37,500 nt of DNA from Zygnema cylindricum (lineage: Eukaryota; Streptophyta; Zygnematophyceae; Zygnematales; Zygnemataceae). The stretch spans positions 1 to 37,500 of the forward strand of contig JBBHKE010002206.1 in the NCBI GenBank assembly GCA_037447655.1, in the 5' to 3' direction. The position numbers were made by a program, and so were the translations under genes. Below the pieces are notes generated by a model that worked only from the letters and a program-made list of their open reading frames with translations, searched no databases and was not told the origin of the DNA. Position 1 is the stretch's first letter, and each line of letters opens with the position of its first letter. Positions 1-10,700 of this stretch are shown piece after piece.

Positions 1-1003
1 AGTCCTCGGGCAGCTCCCAAAAGAATGTCGAGCCGCGTTTCAAAACTAAGAGGCTCACGTTTGGAGGCTGGGAAATTCACGCAAAGCAGTATAATAGTTT
101 GAGAATTTTTGTTTTGATTATGGTTATGATTGTGATTTTGATTTTGAGTATAAGTATGATGATCACCAGACATTATGTGTTTTATTTTTGCTTTTTTGCC
201 CTTTTTCTGAGCATAGTGATGAATTTATGCCTGCTTCTTGTCGCATACGAGTATGTTGATCAAAAACTGTTATTTTATGAAATTTATTTTAATTTCGTGA
301 TGTTTACATTTTTTTTTTTCACAAGCAGTTTTTCAATTTTTGGCATTAAACAAAAATCAGCTCGACCTATTACATGAGGCTGCAGAACAAGTCAAGGCAA
401 ATTCGTACATTCTTTAACAAAGTCACGAAGGGTTCCATTGTGGCAAAACTCGTATACAAATATTTGCTCTCCCATTTCCGTACAGAATCCCAGAAGACGG
501 ACTAGGTTTACGTGGTTCAACTGCGAGATCAGATCCACCTGCGTACCACGAGCCAACCAATTATCAGGCTCAAAACTCACAAAAAACACATACACAACTC
601 TCTTCTTCCAGTTTGTTCCCTGACGACCAATGATTGAAGACGTCGCTTAAGTGCTGACGGTTTTCTAAAGAGAAATCTTATTCTAAAGAACAAGATTCTA
701 TGAATATGATTGTAGAACAAAGGTATTCCAATCATAAGCTTTTGACAACAAAGTCCACACTAAAAATAATCATTTATACACTTGCCTCGTCCGCGAACTC
801 CTCCAGTGTGGCTTGAGAAGCTTTCTTGGCTCGCTTGACGGCCCAATCCCCTCCTCCAGGAGCTTCCCCTCGATAAACCGTACCGAATCCACCTTCCCCC
901 AATTTATTTGCCGCATTCCAGTTGCCCGTAGCTCGTGCCACGTCACGCAGAGAGATAAATCGTACCGCGCGCTCTTGGAGTGCACGCAGCAATTCCGCCC
1001 CAC
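1..1003 (-). CDS. Gene A kinase domain, N-terminal part (truncated by window edge)
   Basis: Exons are 1003-786, 538-409 and 67 to beyond position 1. The juxtamembrane [15 protein letters not shown] is followed by the glycine loop GEGGFGTVY (first G about residue 469), the ATP-anchoring lysine in WAVKRA (about 490), and the alpha-C glutamate at the end of LEEFADE. Then come [19 protein letters not shown], the hinge strand GEQIFVYEF, and [18 protein letters not shown], which leads toward the catalytic loop outside the window. This is the RLK/Pelle kinase pattern. The 785-539 intron begins GCAAGT after ACGAG, a GC-AG intron. The HRD, DFG and activation loop cannot be assessed here. Confidence 0.87.
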
Positions 1004-4000
1004 CTGCAAGAATCACATTTTCTTAGCTTACTTCCTCGTAATAATTTAATATTGCAGTTTTGTAATTATCGACTGAAACGGACCATCCCTATGGTCTTTA
1101 ATGCTGCAACTTCGTATTGATGACTAAAAAAGACAATCCGCAAAGACTGCAATTACATAACGATTCACCAAAATGACGATCCCTGTAGTCTGTGAGTCTG
1201 CAATTTGCTTTCCCGTTCTGGAATGATTATAAATCTTCTCACGACTCAATTTTCCCAGCTTTAGGCTCTCTCAGCTGTTTTATGAAATGTCCTTTCTTGC
1301 AAGTTTCCTTCGAAAATTCCCATGGCTTGTATCCTTTACAATCCGGTCATCCGAAAAGAACCATTATCTCCCTTTCGAGCAAAAAACACCCTGCATTAAA
1401 AGTTATGTGAGAAAAAGTTAACACTTCGGAAATCCCTCTTACACCCACCTGGCCTCTTATCCAGCGCATATTTTCTGGCCAGCTGTCGCCTCCACAAGCA
1501 GACAAGAACCAGCCCCACTACCGCCAAAAGTCCCACCACTCCGGCACACACGATTGCGGCAATTACTGCTCCTGACAGCTGGCTGCCTGCGAGACACGTG
1601 GCACATGACACACGACACAACTCTAAGCACTGTGCGAGACTTGTGGAGAGGCGAATGCTAAGAAAGTATGACTGCAAACAGAAACTGATCCGAGACACGT
1701 GGCACAATCTCAAGCAACGGTGATCACATACAGAAATACGATATTCCTACATGCAAATTCTACACATGGTACTGCGCAATCATGACTTAAGTCAGAAACT
1801 GGAGATTCATGTGCAAGACACCTGACACGTGGCAACATTCCAAGAAATGCAGAAAAGAAAAATGCCAATGTGCAAGACACCAAGTAAACATGACTGCAAA
1901 CAATAATTTCTGCAAGACACGTGGCATGCGCAAAATTCTAAGCAACCGCGACCACAATCGGAAACCGTTGAATCCGATAAATGTGACAATTGAGTACAAT
2001 TTTAAATTCCAATCATGGGTCCAACAGAGATTGAAACGCACTGGAGGGAGGGGATGGGGTAAGTTGAGGGTTGAGATAGTTGATGTAGAAGATCTCTACT
2101 GCGTTAAGCATGGGTTCTTTGTATTTAGACTGAGAATTTGCCAGTATAGCAAAACTGATTCCTGTTGTAACTGCCGTACTTGTGGCCGTAAAAGTACAAT
2201 TATAAGCCACATTGGGGCCCACTTTTGCCACAAGATCCAGACCTGTCACCACAGGCTGTCAATCCAAATTACAGAAAAAATCGGCATAAAAACAACGAAT
2301 TAGACTCAAAATAACAAATTAGCGTATCGAGCGGTAGCTCCGAAGGAGAGGGGAATTTTTTTGTTTTTGTCTACTTATGTCAGCTTCAGGTATGATTGTG
2401 GTAAAATCTCGCACGGAGATCTGGAAAATAAAATTGCAATAACAATGGCTTGATATTGAAGTTCTGATGGAAAATTTGGGGTTCAGATATCACACGATGC
2501 CTTGAATTATGGATCTGAACTTTGAAATTACAGATCTGTTTCATCTTTGTGACACTTGTGATGATGCAAATCAGCAACCTTTTATTTTCTATAGCAACGT
2601 TCCTCTACTTTAACATTATCATTTTTTTGAAATTTCTTGGTATAAATGCAGTGTTTAAAGAAAAGCGAGCATAGTTTTTTTGCTAATAACAGGAGTCCTC
2701 AATCTGAGAATGAAATTGAATAAATTGAGATTTCATGCAAACTGCCAGGCAGAGCAAAATCAATAGTCAGAAATAACGGAATTGTACATTAGCAAATGTC
2801 GTATGGAGAACTTTACCGCATTGTTCACATTAATGTCGAGGATGCGATCTCCAACATTTGTGTATTCAGTTTCCGCAAAATGTGCAACGATAAGATATGA
2901 TCCGACCGTGGTCACAAATAATTGTACCGCGAGACCTACATCAGTATAGTTTACTGCACTCACTTTTGAGCTAGTTTGGTAAATCCACTCTGAATAATAT
3001 CCTGTGCTCACATTTGCCCCAGCTATGCTGGCATTTGTGCTAATTTGGGTAACATTTGGGTTTCGAAAAGAAGATGATTCGATATAATTCCACAGTCGGC
3101 CAAAAGAGTCGAGGGAAGATGATTCGGTACCCAAATTTACGTGATACCAGGTAGCGAGAACTACAGGTCCTTGGGCAGCAGTGAAATTTTCTCGCAGCTG
3201 CCCGTCTGGTGCTGGCGCAATCTGCATAGAACATAGAAAAATATTTCCTTACAAAAGAAGATTTCAAGATTGTAGATTCCCATCAACTTTCTTCACACAA
3301 CTAGACTTGCTTTACCGGAAAAATGCCGTTAAGTTCAAACGTGTAAAGCTGACATAAGCATCGTTCAAAGAGATACGCACCTCAATCGCACTAATGTAAG
3401 GATTTCCGGTTTCCCTAACGAATGTGATTGTGATATTAGAGCCATTTGTTGGGAAAGAATACTCCAAAAATGACACAATATGCGGACCGTCTGACACAAA
3501 AAAAGACTTCCGTACCTGCAGAGAAAATGAAAAAAGGACAATGAGAACAAAGGCAGCGCAAACATCCAATAAATAACACTGTGGACACTGTCAATAAACT
3601 GTTTTGTTTTCTTCAAAAAAAACCAGAATAAACCATTTACGGGTGCTTTCCTTACCAGCATTTCATTTATTGCGAGGGAGAATTGGCGACGTGACGGAAT
3701 TGTGAACTCCATTTCTGCAAAGAAGAGGCGAACCTAATTTTACAAAAATGATCGATTAGAGTCATTTCGTATGAAGATGTAGAAAACAAAGGGAGGCATC
3801 ACATAAAAAAACAAGAGGGGGGAGGGTGGGGTTGAAAGAAGAGCTCTGCAGAAAAAGAGAAAACACGTCTCTTTAGAAAATGGGGTTTCTGAGTTGGCAT
3901 CTATAAGCTTAACAGCAGTCTACGGAGAATGAAATTTGTATTTTCCAAGCATTTTAACTAGCGCATTCAAGCGTCAACCATGACCCAAATTTTCTTCAAA

Positions 4001-6069
4001 GTCCGATATAAAACATTGCAGAAACTGTTGCAAATGTTTATTGCCAATTTGAACCCAATTCCATGAGGTCATCCCACCAAACGCATTACCAATCTCTACG
4101 CCTCCTAAGTATACCTTCCACGATGCCAAAAACTTATATATACAGAATCCAAAGATCATTCTACTGGCATTTCTATCAATCACAACCGGCCCGAATGCAG
4201 AATTACGCCATGGCTTCCATTTAAAGGGAGTAAAGGTACCCAATAGAGGCCGGACCCTGGAACAGGAATAACATAGGAATTATTGTCGCCTGTAGGCCAT
4301 GTCCGAAAGCTTTCAAACAGTGCAGTGTTGTTGTAAGATGATGTCACTAAATCTGTATAAAGACTCGCATTTGCAACGGTTCGATTTTCGCCACCCTGAA
4401 AGTACACATCCTCTTGCCATGTTCGGTTGAAACCGTCGACGTACCGCACTCCACCACAATTGATGCGGATTGTGTCTGCATTGATGAAAGGGAATTGATG
4501 ACAGGATTAAGAGTTCAGTTATGTAGACAAAAAACATTTTGATTTGAACTGTTAGTAACAATCTCCCCTCTTTTGCTTACGAGCAGTTAGTAAATCAGTC
4601 TTCATAATTCCAGTATCTGTAAGATTGTTGGGTATTTCACAATAGCATAAGTATTCTTTGCATTTTTCTCATGTCATAATGACTGCACCGCTCACCCTTA
4701 TTAGTGTGAAAGACATTTATACTGTATTGTCAATGCCAGTCTATGCTAATGTTGGTGAAATTCTCCCGGATTAGATACAATCCAGACTAATTCATGGTTC
4801 CCTATGAATTTTTCTTCAAAATAACCACTAAATGAAGTTGGTTTCTAAGCGTGTGGGCCGCATCAATATTTGTGAACGGTATCCCATTCCGTTTCCGACT
4901 CACGATGGGAGCTTTCCTCGATTCCACATTACATTCCAGATTCACCTTCAGAAACAAACTTGACCAATCAACATCATCATCTTGAACACTTGTTCCCACA
5001 AAAGAATAAAGAACGCTTATGGAACCCAAGTTCCAGTACCAAACGTCCCAATGTCCACTGTCCGATGTGCAATATCTAATGTCCAATTCTTCAACATCAC
5101 ATGATGGCCAAATGTCCAATTGCATAAATGTTCAGTGGAAAAAATGTTCCATTTTCCAATGTGCAACTCCCAATGTCTGACACAATGTCTAATGATCAAC
5201 ATCAAATTTCAAATTGTCAAGGTCAAATTTCAAATATTGAACGTTCAATGCCCATTCCCCGATTGTATAATGTCCATAAAATCAAAATTCTAGAACTTTA
5301 GAAGTTAAAGTCTGATGAATACAGTCCTGTAAAAATAACATTGCACAAGATCCAACGTTGAAGCATTTCATGTCATGTGGACCACATTTTCCGATCAAAT
5401 TTAAAATCTCAATATGAATTCTTTCGATATCAAATTGTTTTTTTTCAATGCGCTTTTAAAATTGGAAGACGGCACAAATTTTTGCCCGGCTTGTTCGATT
5501 CTTTCATGAGCAATGTCGCATTTTAATGCCTTCTATGCCTCCCAATGTGTGCTCATTTCTAGCTTTGCTGTTTGTGATCCAACCCAAAAAGTCTTCACTT
5601 CACTTTTTTCTTTTTTTCTTTTTTTGGTCCGTTCTCACCCGAAAAGCAGAGCAGATTACCGTTCTCAATAATTATCGTTTTTAAGGCTGTACTGGTTCCA
5701 CGCTCGACATTTCTACAATGAATCTCCTTCAGCCGACTTAATACCGTTTCAATTTAGTTTCGGTTTAGTTTCAGTTTGGTTTCAATTTAGTTTCAATTTA
5801 GTTTCAGTTTAGTTTCAGTTTCCTATCAGAGTCAGTTTCAGATTCAGGTTCAGGTTCACCTACAGTAAGCCGTTCTCATCCATTCAATCAATTCGTACGG
5901 ACAACAATTGCAGAAAAAAAAATGCCAAAATATATTTATATTATATATATCCTGCACAGGAAGGCGGGTCTTCACCTGTCCCAACTTGTTTGTCGAGAAA
6001 CTGTCCTTCCACCTGTCGATAGGGCAGAACCAGCAAACAAAATAAAACAAAAAGGATTGCAATCGCCAT
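1..6069 (-). CDS. Gene A: single-unit malectin-like receptor kinase (3' end beyond window)
   Basis: Predicted membrane receptor Ser/Thr kinase. Exons on the minus strand, in order of transcription: 6069-5976, 4475-4240, 3733-3656, 3515-3381, 3221-2817, 2255-2042, 1586-1449, 1003-786, 538-409 and 67 to beyond 1. Joined, they read 1,715 nt without a stop. The product has a signal peptide (residues 1-22), one malectin-like unit (about 32-387), a transmembrane helix (about 394-419) and a kinase whose N-lobe and early C-lobe are visible. No leucine-rich repeats are present. All introns are GT-AG except 785-539, which has a GC donor. The ATG at 6069 sits in ACCATGG, a strong eukaryotic context. Introns over 300 bp are 68-408, 1004-1448, 1587-2041, 2256-2816, 3734-4239 and 4476-5975; none contains recognisable coding sequence. 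The gene is divergent from gene B and shares its exon plan, so the two are paralogues. The catalytic loop, DFG and C-terminus are outside the window. Confidence 0.88.
1449..1586 (-). CDS. Gene A transmembrane exon
   Basis: A 138-nt exon, phase 1 at both ends. It starts with a short SSQLSG juxtamembrane stretch. About 26 hydrophobic residues follow, starting [18 protein letters not shown] and ending in LVCLW. The charged stop-transfer segment [14 protein letters not shown] comes next. Positive charge after the helix places the C-terminal part in the cytoplasm, as expected for a type I receptor kinase. The donor CCAG|GTGGGT and the following acceptor GCAG|GTGGGG give a G-G-A-E-L-L junction identical to the one in gene B. 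Confidence 0.85.
1590..1930. repeat. Degenerate repeat with four G-box motifs in gene A intron
   Basis: Inside the 1587-2041 intron, ACACGTGGCA occurs at 1594-1603, 1695-1704, 1825-1834 and 1917-1926. Each copy is embedded in similar text (TGCAAGACAC, ACTGCAAACA, TTCTAAGCA). The spacing of 92-130 bases points to a decayed tandem duplication. On the sense strand of gene A the motif reads TGCCACGTGT. Confidence 0.65.
2042..4475 (-). CDS. Gene A malectin-like ectodomain unit (5 exons)
   Basis: Exons are 4475-4240 (236 nt), 3733-3656 (78), 3515-3381 (135), 3221-2817 (405) and 2255-2042 (214), totalling 1,068 nt or 356 codons. Intron phases are 1-0-0-0-0-1. Landmarks are TIRINCGG near the start, a W-P-T-G-x-N-N-S-Y-V-I-P stretch closing in GLYW at the first intron, VRLFFAE at the start of the second exon, [18 protein letters not shown] closing the third, [17 protein letters not shown] closing the fourth, and [11 protein letters not shown] opening the fifth. 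This pattern matches the plant malectin-like family (two tandem malectin folds, as in FERONIA-type receptors), which is extracellular and thought to bind carbohydrate or peptide. Several N-x-S/T glycosylation sites are visible. The ligand is unknown. Confidence 0.88.
4476..5975 (-). other. Gene A intron 1 with simple repeats
   Basis: A 1.5 kb intron between the signal-peptide exon and the ectodomain. It contains an AATGTCC-rich stretch at about 5040-5270 and an 11-12-base tandem repeat of TTTAGTTTCAG type at 5750-5825. No exon with the required phase-1 ends and malectin-like coding was found in it. Confidence 0.6.
5750..5825. repeat. Short tandem repeat, TTTAGTTTCAG type
   Basis: About six imperfect copies of an 11-12-base unit (GTTTCAATTTA / GTTTCAGTTTA) in intron 1 of gene A. 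Confidence 0.75.
5976..6069 (-). CDS. Gene A exon 1: signal peptide
   Basis: This exon encodes 31 codons plus one base. It begins [16 protein letters not shown], a classic hydrophobic secretion signal, followed by YRQVEG, a plausible cleavage region, and then QFLDKQVGT. It ends in phase 1 at ACAG|GTGAAG. The leftover G joins the phase-1 acceptor at 4475 to give D-T-I-R-I-N-C, the start of the malectin-like unit. The exon was chosen because it is the only signal-peptide-like open segment upstream of the unit with the right donor phase. An out-of-frame ATG lies 17 bases upstream (6086) and would be in the leader. Exon 1 shows no similarity to the first exons of B and C. Confidence 0.75.
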
Positions 6070-6548
6070 GGTTCATACAAATACAAATTACGAGGAAATT
6101 TAAAACAGCTGGAAAAAAAAAATACTACTTTTGCTTTCTTGGTGACGAAATCAGAGTCTGGGAAATGCTGTATTTCCCTCTCTCCTGTCGTTCCGAATGA
6201 TCCCCAGAAGCGTAAAACGGTTTCACGAGGAAAGTGAAACCCGGCGTTCGGGATGCAGGCCAGAATCCAACATCACTTCTAGCGCGGTAAAAAGTATGTA
6301 GAACAAGCGTGACATCATCGAGACCGACTCTCGTGAAGCTTCGGTTAGGAATTCAGGATAGTGTTCGCCAGCCTGTCAGGAAATTCTTTCTCCCGTTTTG
6401 ACTTTTGCAGCTTGACTGTAGTGACCTTATTCCGGCTATCCAGATTTAGTTTGGCTTTCATATATCTCGACAAAGCTTTCGCTTCGGCTGTATTACCGCA
6501 CTTCGCGCTGGTCGGTTGGTCCTGCCCGTGTGATGTGACTTATAGCTG

Positions 6549-6570
6549 TACAGTACAGTACTGTACTGTA
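6549..6570. repeat. 22-bp perfect palindrome in the A/B divergent region
   Basis: The two 11-base halves are exact reverse complements around a central GTAC, with internal CAGTA/TACTG repeats. Such a site could bind a dimeric factor or simply be a short expanded repeat. No function can be assigned. Confidence 0.75.
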
Positions 6571-7083
6571 GCATTCATGTCCACGATATTTGACCGGATC
6601 AACGCAACACCTCTAATGTTGCGCCACGTGCACATTTGCAGCCGAGACCGCAACAACCCAAAGTGAGGACCTAGACGACCCGACGTGTCGTGCAGACCGA
6701 CATTGAAGCAACTGTCAATCATTATTAGTGTTTATCACACATTCGTTTCCGGCGTTTTTTGGGTCAAATTCAGAAATCATGCTAATAATACTATTTAAGT
6801 AAGTGGATGAGAATCGGCCATGCTGGCTAATCCTAAATTAGTATCGTATGGATTTTACTTTAACTTCCTTTATTTTTTAATTTGTGCGAAAACAATTGGA
6901 GAACTCTATATGTAGATCCCTCAAATTATACGCATAACTATACGGCTTCACCATGGAGAACTCACGTTAGCATTTCGCCATTTCCAATTGTTTCTAGAAA
7001 AACCTTAGAAACCCTAAGGTGCTACAAGGTTAAGATAAGACGAAATAGGCAAGCTGCATCCTCAAGTTTACTATTTCCATTAT

Positions 7084-7092
7084 ACACGTGGC
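7084..7092 (+). promoter_or_regulatory. G-box / ABRE-like element upstream of gene B
   Basis: ACACGTGGC, about 550 bp upstream of the gene B ATG, matches the plant bZIP/bHLH-binding G-box and ABRE core. A second CACGTG lies at 6625-6630. One match of this length is weak evidence of function. Confidence 0.4.
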
Positions 7093-7244
7093 GTCTCGTC
7101 CATGTCAGTCGTGCTTGCAACGAAAACGACTCCTTTCATTGGTTAAAGGAACTTCTCAGCCGTTAGGCTTCCCGACAAATGAAAACAAAAACTACTTTCG
7201 TTTGTTGGCATTCTGACAGTCTTCCTGGTACGAAATGACGATTG

Positions 7245-7286
7245 TCCGGATAGGCTCGCGTCACTATATGTCACGTCTCCAGAGAA
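7245..7286 (+). promoter_or_regulatory. Block conserved upstream of genes B and C (copy B)
   Basis: CGCGTCACTA (7257-7266) and TCACGTCTC (7271-7279) occur in the same order with the same 14-base offset at 36928-36937 and 36942-36950 upstream of gene C. Flanking CGGATA and A-rich sequence also match. The block lies 386 bp before the gene B ATG. The TCAC/ACGTC content recalls bZIP sites. It may be core promoter, leader or duplicated flank. Confidence 0.55.
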
Positions 7287-7642
7287 AAAAAAAGGCTCCA
7301 ATAAAAGACGCCAAGAAATCCGTGTCAGCGACCACCGACATTTGAAAGTTGAAATGTTTAGTGTCCTTTGGGGACAGTCGTACATCATTCAACAATTACT
7401 CACACATCATCCGTACGATTTTATTGCAGAAAACACGGCACGTACGACGTATGTGATACGCCCGCGTCCGTACAGGTTTTGGCACCGACATGAAAGGAAG
7501 TGAGTACTGTAGTCTTCTTTTCTGGCCTAGCTCGGCTGCATTTCAAGCGATAAAGAAAATAGATTTGGAATTATTTTGCATGACACATTGCTTCCGCATA
7601 ACAGATTGACAAGGAATTTGAGTTCCGTGACAGGCTGGTTCT

Positions 7643-7799
7643 ATGGATAATTGGGGACGAAGGAAGGCCGTCTATTGGACTACTGCGGAGACAAAGCTGG
7701 GGCAGCCATGGCGTCACCTGCCAGCTCATCCAGTTTTTGTCGTTTTTGTGATTTTATATTCTATGGCGAGCTCTTTGAGAAATGTGGCGGCACAGAATG
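7643..7799 (+). CDS. Gene B exon 1: N-terminal signal sequence
   Basis: This exon encodes 52 codons plus one base, ending AATG|GTGAGT in phase 1. It starts [13 protein letters not shown] 30-residue polar N-region ending WRHLPAHP precedes a short hydrophobic core, [15 protein letters not shown], and then RNVAAQN. The long N-region before the core is unusual for a cleavable signal peptide. However, the same region recurs in gene C, including KAVYW and WRHLPAHP, which supports this start codon. It could be a late-cleaved signal or a signal anchor. A second ATG inside the exon is in another frame, and the next in-frame ATG would discard the hydrophobic core. Confidence 0.8.
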
Positions 7800-10700
7800 G
7801 TGAGTGGATATTAGGAAGAAATGTGAAATTTTACTTTCTTATTTTTCGGATTTTGATTTTTAACCGAGAGTACGTCTCGTCGAATCCTTTCAAAGAAGCT
7901 TCAAATTCCGAATCACAAATTTAAAATCACAAGGAAAAAAAAATTGGTATTTTCTTTAAATTCAACGAATCCCCATTTTCTACATTGAAGAAAGCATCGA
8001 TTTCTACTAAAAGTTTCGATAGAAGACTGTATTTTCAGACCAATTTCTATTTGCTGAACCAATATTTGGAAGGAAAATTTAATCTGACAAATCTGAAATG
8101 GAGGAATGCTATAGAGGCTATGAGGAGGAATGGAAAAAAGAGGGGGGGGGGGGGGGGAGGAGGGGCTGGACATTAAAACGGCCTTAAAAAAACAGGGTTT
8201 TGTTTCCCGGCAGAAATTTATTTTTTTGTGAAAATTGTCACGTCCCAGAGCCATTTTCTGCTTTTACAAGCTGGAATTAAGGTAGAAGTGGATGAGGTAC
8301 GGATAGGTGCAAAGGTAAAAATCTGTCACTCATGTGGATTTGTTAATGTGGAAATCCAAATTGCAGTGTTCAAAATGGTATCAAAAGGGTTTTTTTTTTC
8401 CTACTTAGGTTTTCCTATCCACTTTCACAACTACTGATTGTCATACTACATTTATCTTGTGTATTATGATTTTGAAATGTTGGATTCTCAACTAGGAAAC
8501 AATTCTCAGATCAGTTTTTTGTTTTTTAATTTGTTTTTTTGCTGAGTTTGCTGCTGTTTTACGATTAAGCAGCTAATTTGGAACATTCCCAGTTCATTGT
8601 TCAATTACAAATGTTAGTTTGTCCAATGTGGATTGCTGAATGTGAAATGTGACATGTCGGGTGTTCAAATTCAATGCTAATTTTCAATCATTATTCTCAT
8701 TATAAAATGTTGCCTCTCACTGAAAACCAAATTAAGCTAATGTTCAATCGTGAAGGTCTGATTGAAAATTAAAAGATTCCACTTGTTCGATGTTGAGATT
8801 TTAACAACCCCCATTTAGCATCCTGTTTGATTCTCAATGACCAGCAAAGACCATTCACAATTCAGTCTGTTGTGGAGGCTTTCTTGCTCGCCCAATCCGT
8901 GGTCAATCGAAACATTCCATGATTTAAACGTTCAATCGTCACTAAAAACCAGTCACCGCACGTTCGTCAACTTTTTGCCACATTTTAATTCCTTTGTACA
9001 ATTTCCTTTCGCATATGTAAAATTGCTTCTTTGCTGCTGTACACCATGTCTCTTTCCATATTCAATGTCTAATGTTGCTGTCATCTTTCACCCCTTTCAC
9101 AAAATGTATCCCATCGCTTAGAATCCCACCGTCAAATCTCTCATCTAGCCTCAGCTGTGCAATGCAGTCTCCGTTATCCGCATTAATTGCGGTGGGCCCT
9201 CCCTCAACATCTACGGGCAAGAATGGCAGGGCGATTTAAGTTCCCCCGATGTCGTGGGAGGCGTGAAAACCACCCTCGCCGCCCTTAACGGAACGGAGGA
9301 CATTTTTTCGACCGCTCGTTTGTGGCCGACCAACTTTAACGAAAGTTTCGGATACAATATTCCACTTTCTGCATCCGGACTGTATTGGGTGAGCACCGCC
9401 ATTGTGTCCAATAGTACGGAAAGTCATTTTTAACCTGGAGAAAAAAAGGCATTTCTATGGACGTTCATGAGTGTTATTATGCAGAGGTATTGACATTTCT
9501 TGTTCTTTTCTTTTCTCTTGTCAGGTTCGCCTCTACTTTTCTAGTTCTGGTTATGCCAACCAAACAGGCGGTTCTTTTTCTGTTGCTCTGAATGGATATA
9601 CTGTAAGTAAAAAAAACTATCCATTGTTTCAGTATTCGATAAGAAAATAGAGTTATAGCTGATATTGTAAGAATGTCACAACCGCAGAAGAAAACAAAAA
9701 ATGGGGATCTAATAGACGCTTTTATTCAGATTTTATAAAAATAAATATGGTTCTGAATAAATTCCAAATCAAAAATGTGCAACGTGTCCTCATGCTTCAG
9801 TTTGGAACCAGGGTAGTACGAATCTGTGACCATTTGTAGATATCCAAAAACTATGGAACGGTTTTTCCCCTGAGCTCTAATGATATTGCATATTTTATAA
9901 ACTATACGGGAATTTCACTGATAGTATTTAGGAAGTTCAGTAGCCTTATGTTGTTCACATTTCTTTTGTTCCAATCGATCTGAATGTCCTTTCTTGTTTT
10001 TTTTCCTTCAAAGAAGAAATAGGAAACTGAGTACTTTGAGAAACACATGGACAATGCAGGTCCTTCTGAACTTAACTGTGGGCAGCGCTTCCGAATACAA
10101 AGAATTTTCAGTTCCTGTTGTCAACGCTGACATCAGCATCACCTTTCTGAGCTTCCTCGGGCGGCCTCATATCTCCGGCATTGAAGTACAATTCTCTTTT
10201 CCTCCATCTCTCTCTTTCTCACTCACTTCCTTTCTCACTCTCTCCCTCTATATCTTTCTCCCTCTCTCCTCTTTTACACCTTTTCCGTTCTCCCCTTCTC
10301 TCCCTCTCTATTCTCTCTCCCTATCACCCTCTCTTTCTCTCTCTGTCCATCTCTCCCTCTTTCCCTCTTCCTCTCTTTCTCTCCCTCTCTCCCACTCTCC
10401 AACTCTTTCTCTCCCCGTCTTACTCCCGGTCCCTTCCTCCCGTCCTCCCTCCTTTCCTCCCTCCTTCCCTCCCTCCCTCCGTCTTCTCATAACACTTTTC
10501 TGATGGCCTGCCAAAGCAGCTGATATTTTTGTTTTTCGCTGCTTTCTGATGGACTTCAAGTTATTTTATTTTTTGCTGTTTTTAAAATCATTGTCGTTTT
10601 TTTACTTGATCATGTTTTATTTGGTTTCTTTATCGTATTGGCTCCAATTGTAGCTATCCAGAATGCTGTAATTATGGTCAAAAAAATTTCGGCAGAAACT

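Larger units (their letters stand above)
6070..7642. promoter_or_regulatory. Divergent intergenic region between genes A and B
   Basis: 1.57 kb between the two start codons, with A transcribed leftward and B rightward. It must hold both promoters and leaders, and no coding sequence is supported. Visible sites are a 22-bp palindrome at 6549-6570, CACGTG boxes at 6625-6630 and 7085-7090, a CATTGGTT (reverse CCAAT) box at 7137-7144, and a block shared with the region upstream of gene C at 7245-7286. Transcription starts cannot be placed from the sequence. Confidence 0.6.

Noticed and set aside
99-377. 92-codon hydrophobic open frame on the plus strand
   Set aside because: It lies in a gene A intron (68-408). 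The hydrophobicity comes from TGATTTTGATT-type simple sequence, with no homologue-like motif.
4476-5975. Additional malectin-like cassette in gene A intron 1
   Set aside because: No IRINCG-type opening or other cassette landmark in any minus-strand frame; only simple repeats.
9994-10559. Long Ser/Leu/Pro-rich frames on the plus strand and an Arg/Glu-rich frame on the minus strand
   Set aside because: They are products of the CT-rich intron tract. Only 10060-10185 is coding, as exon 4 of gene B.
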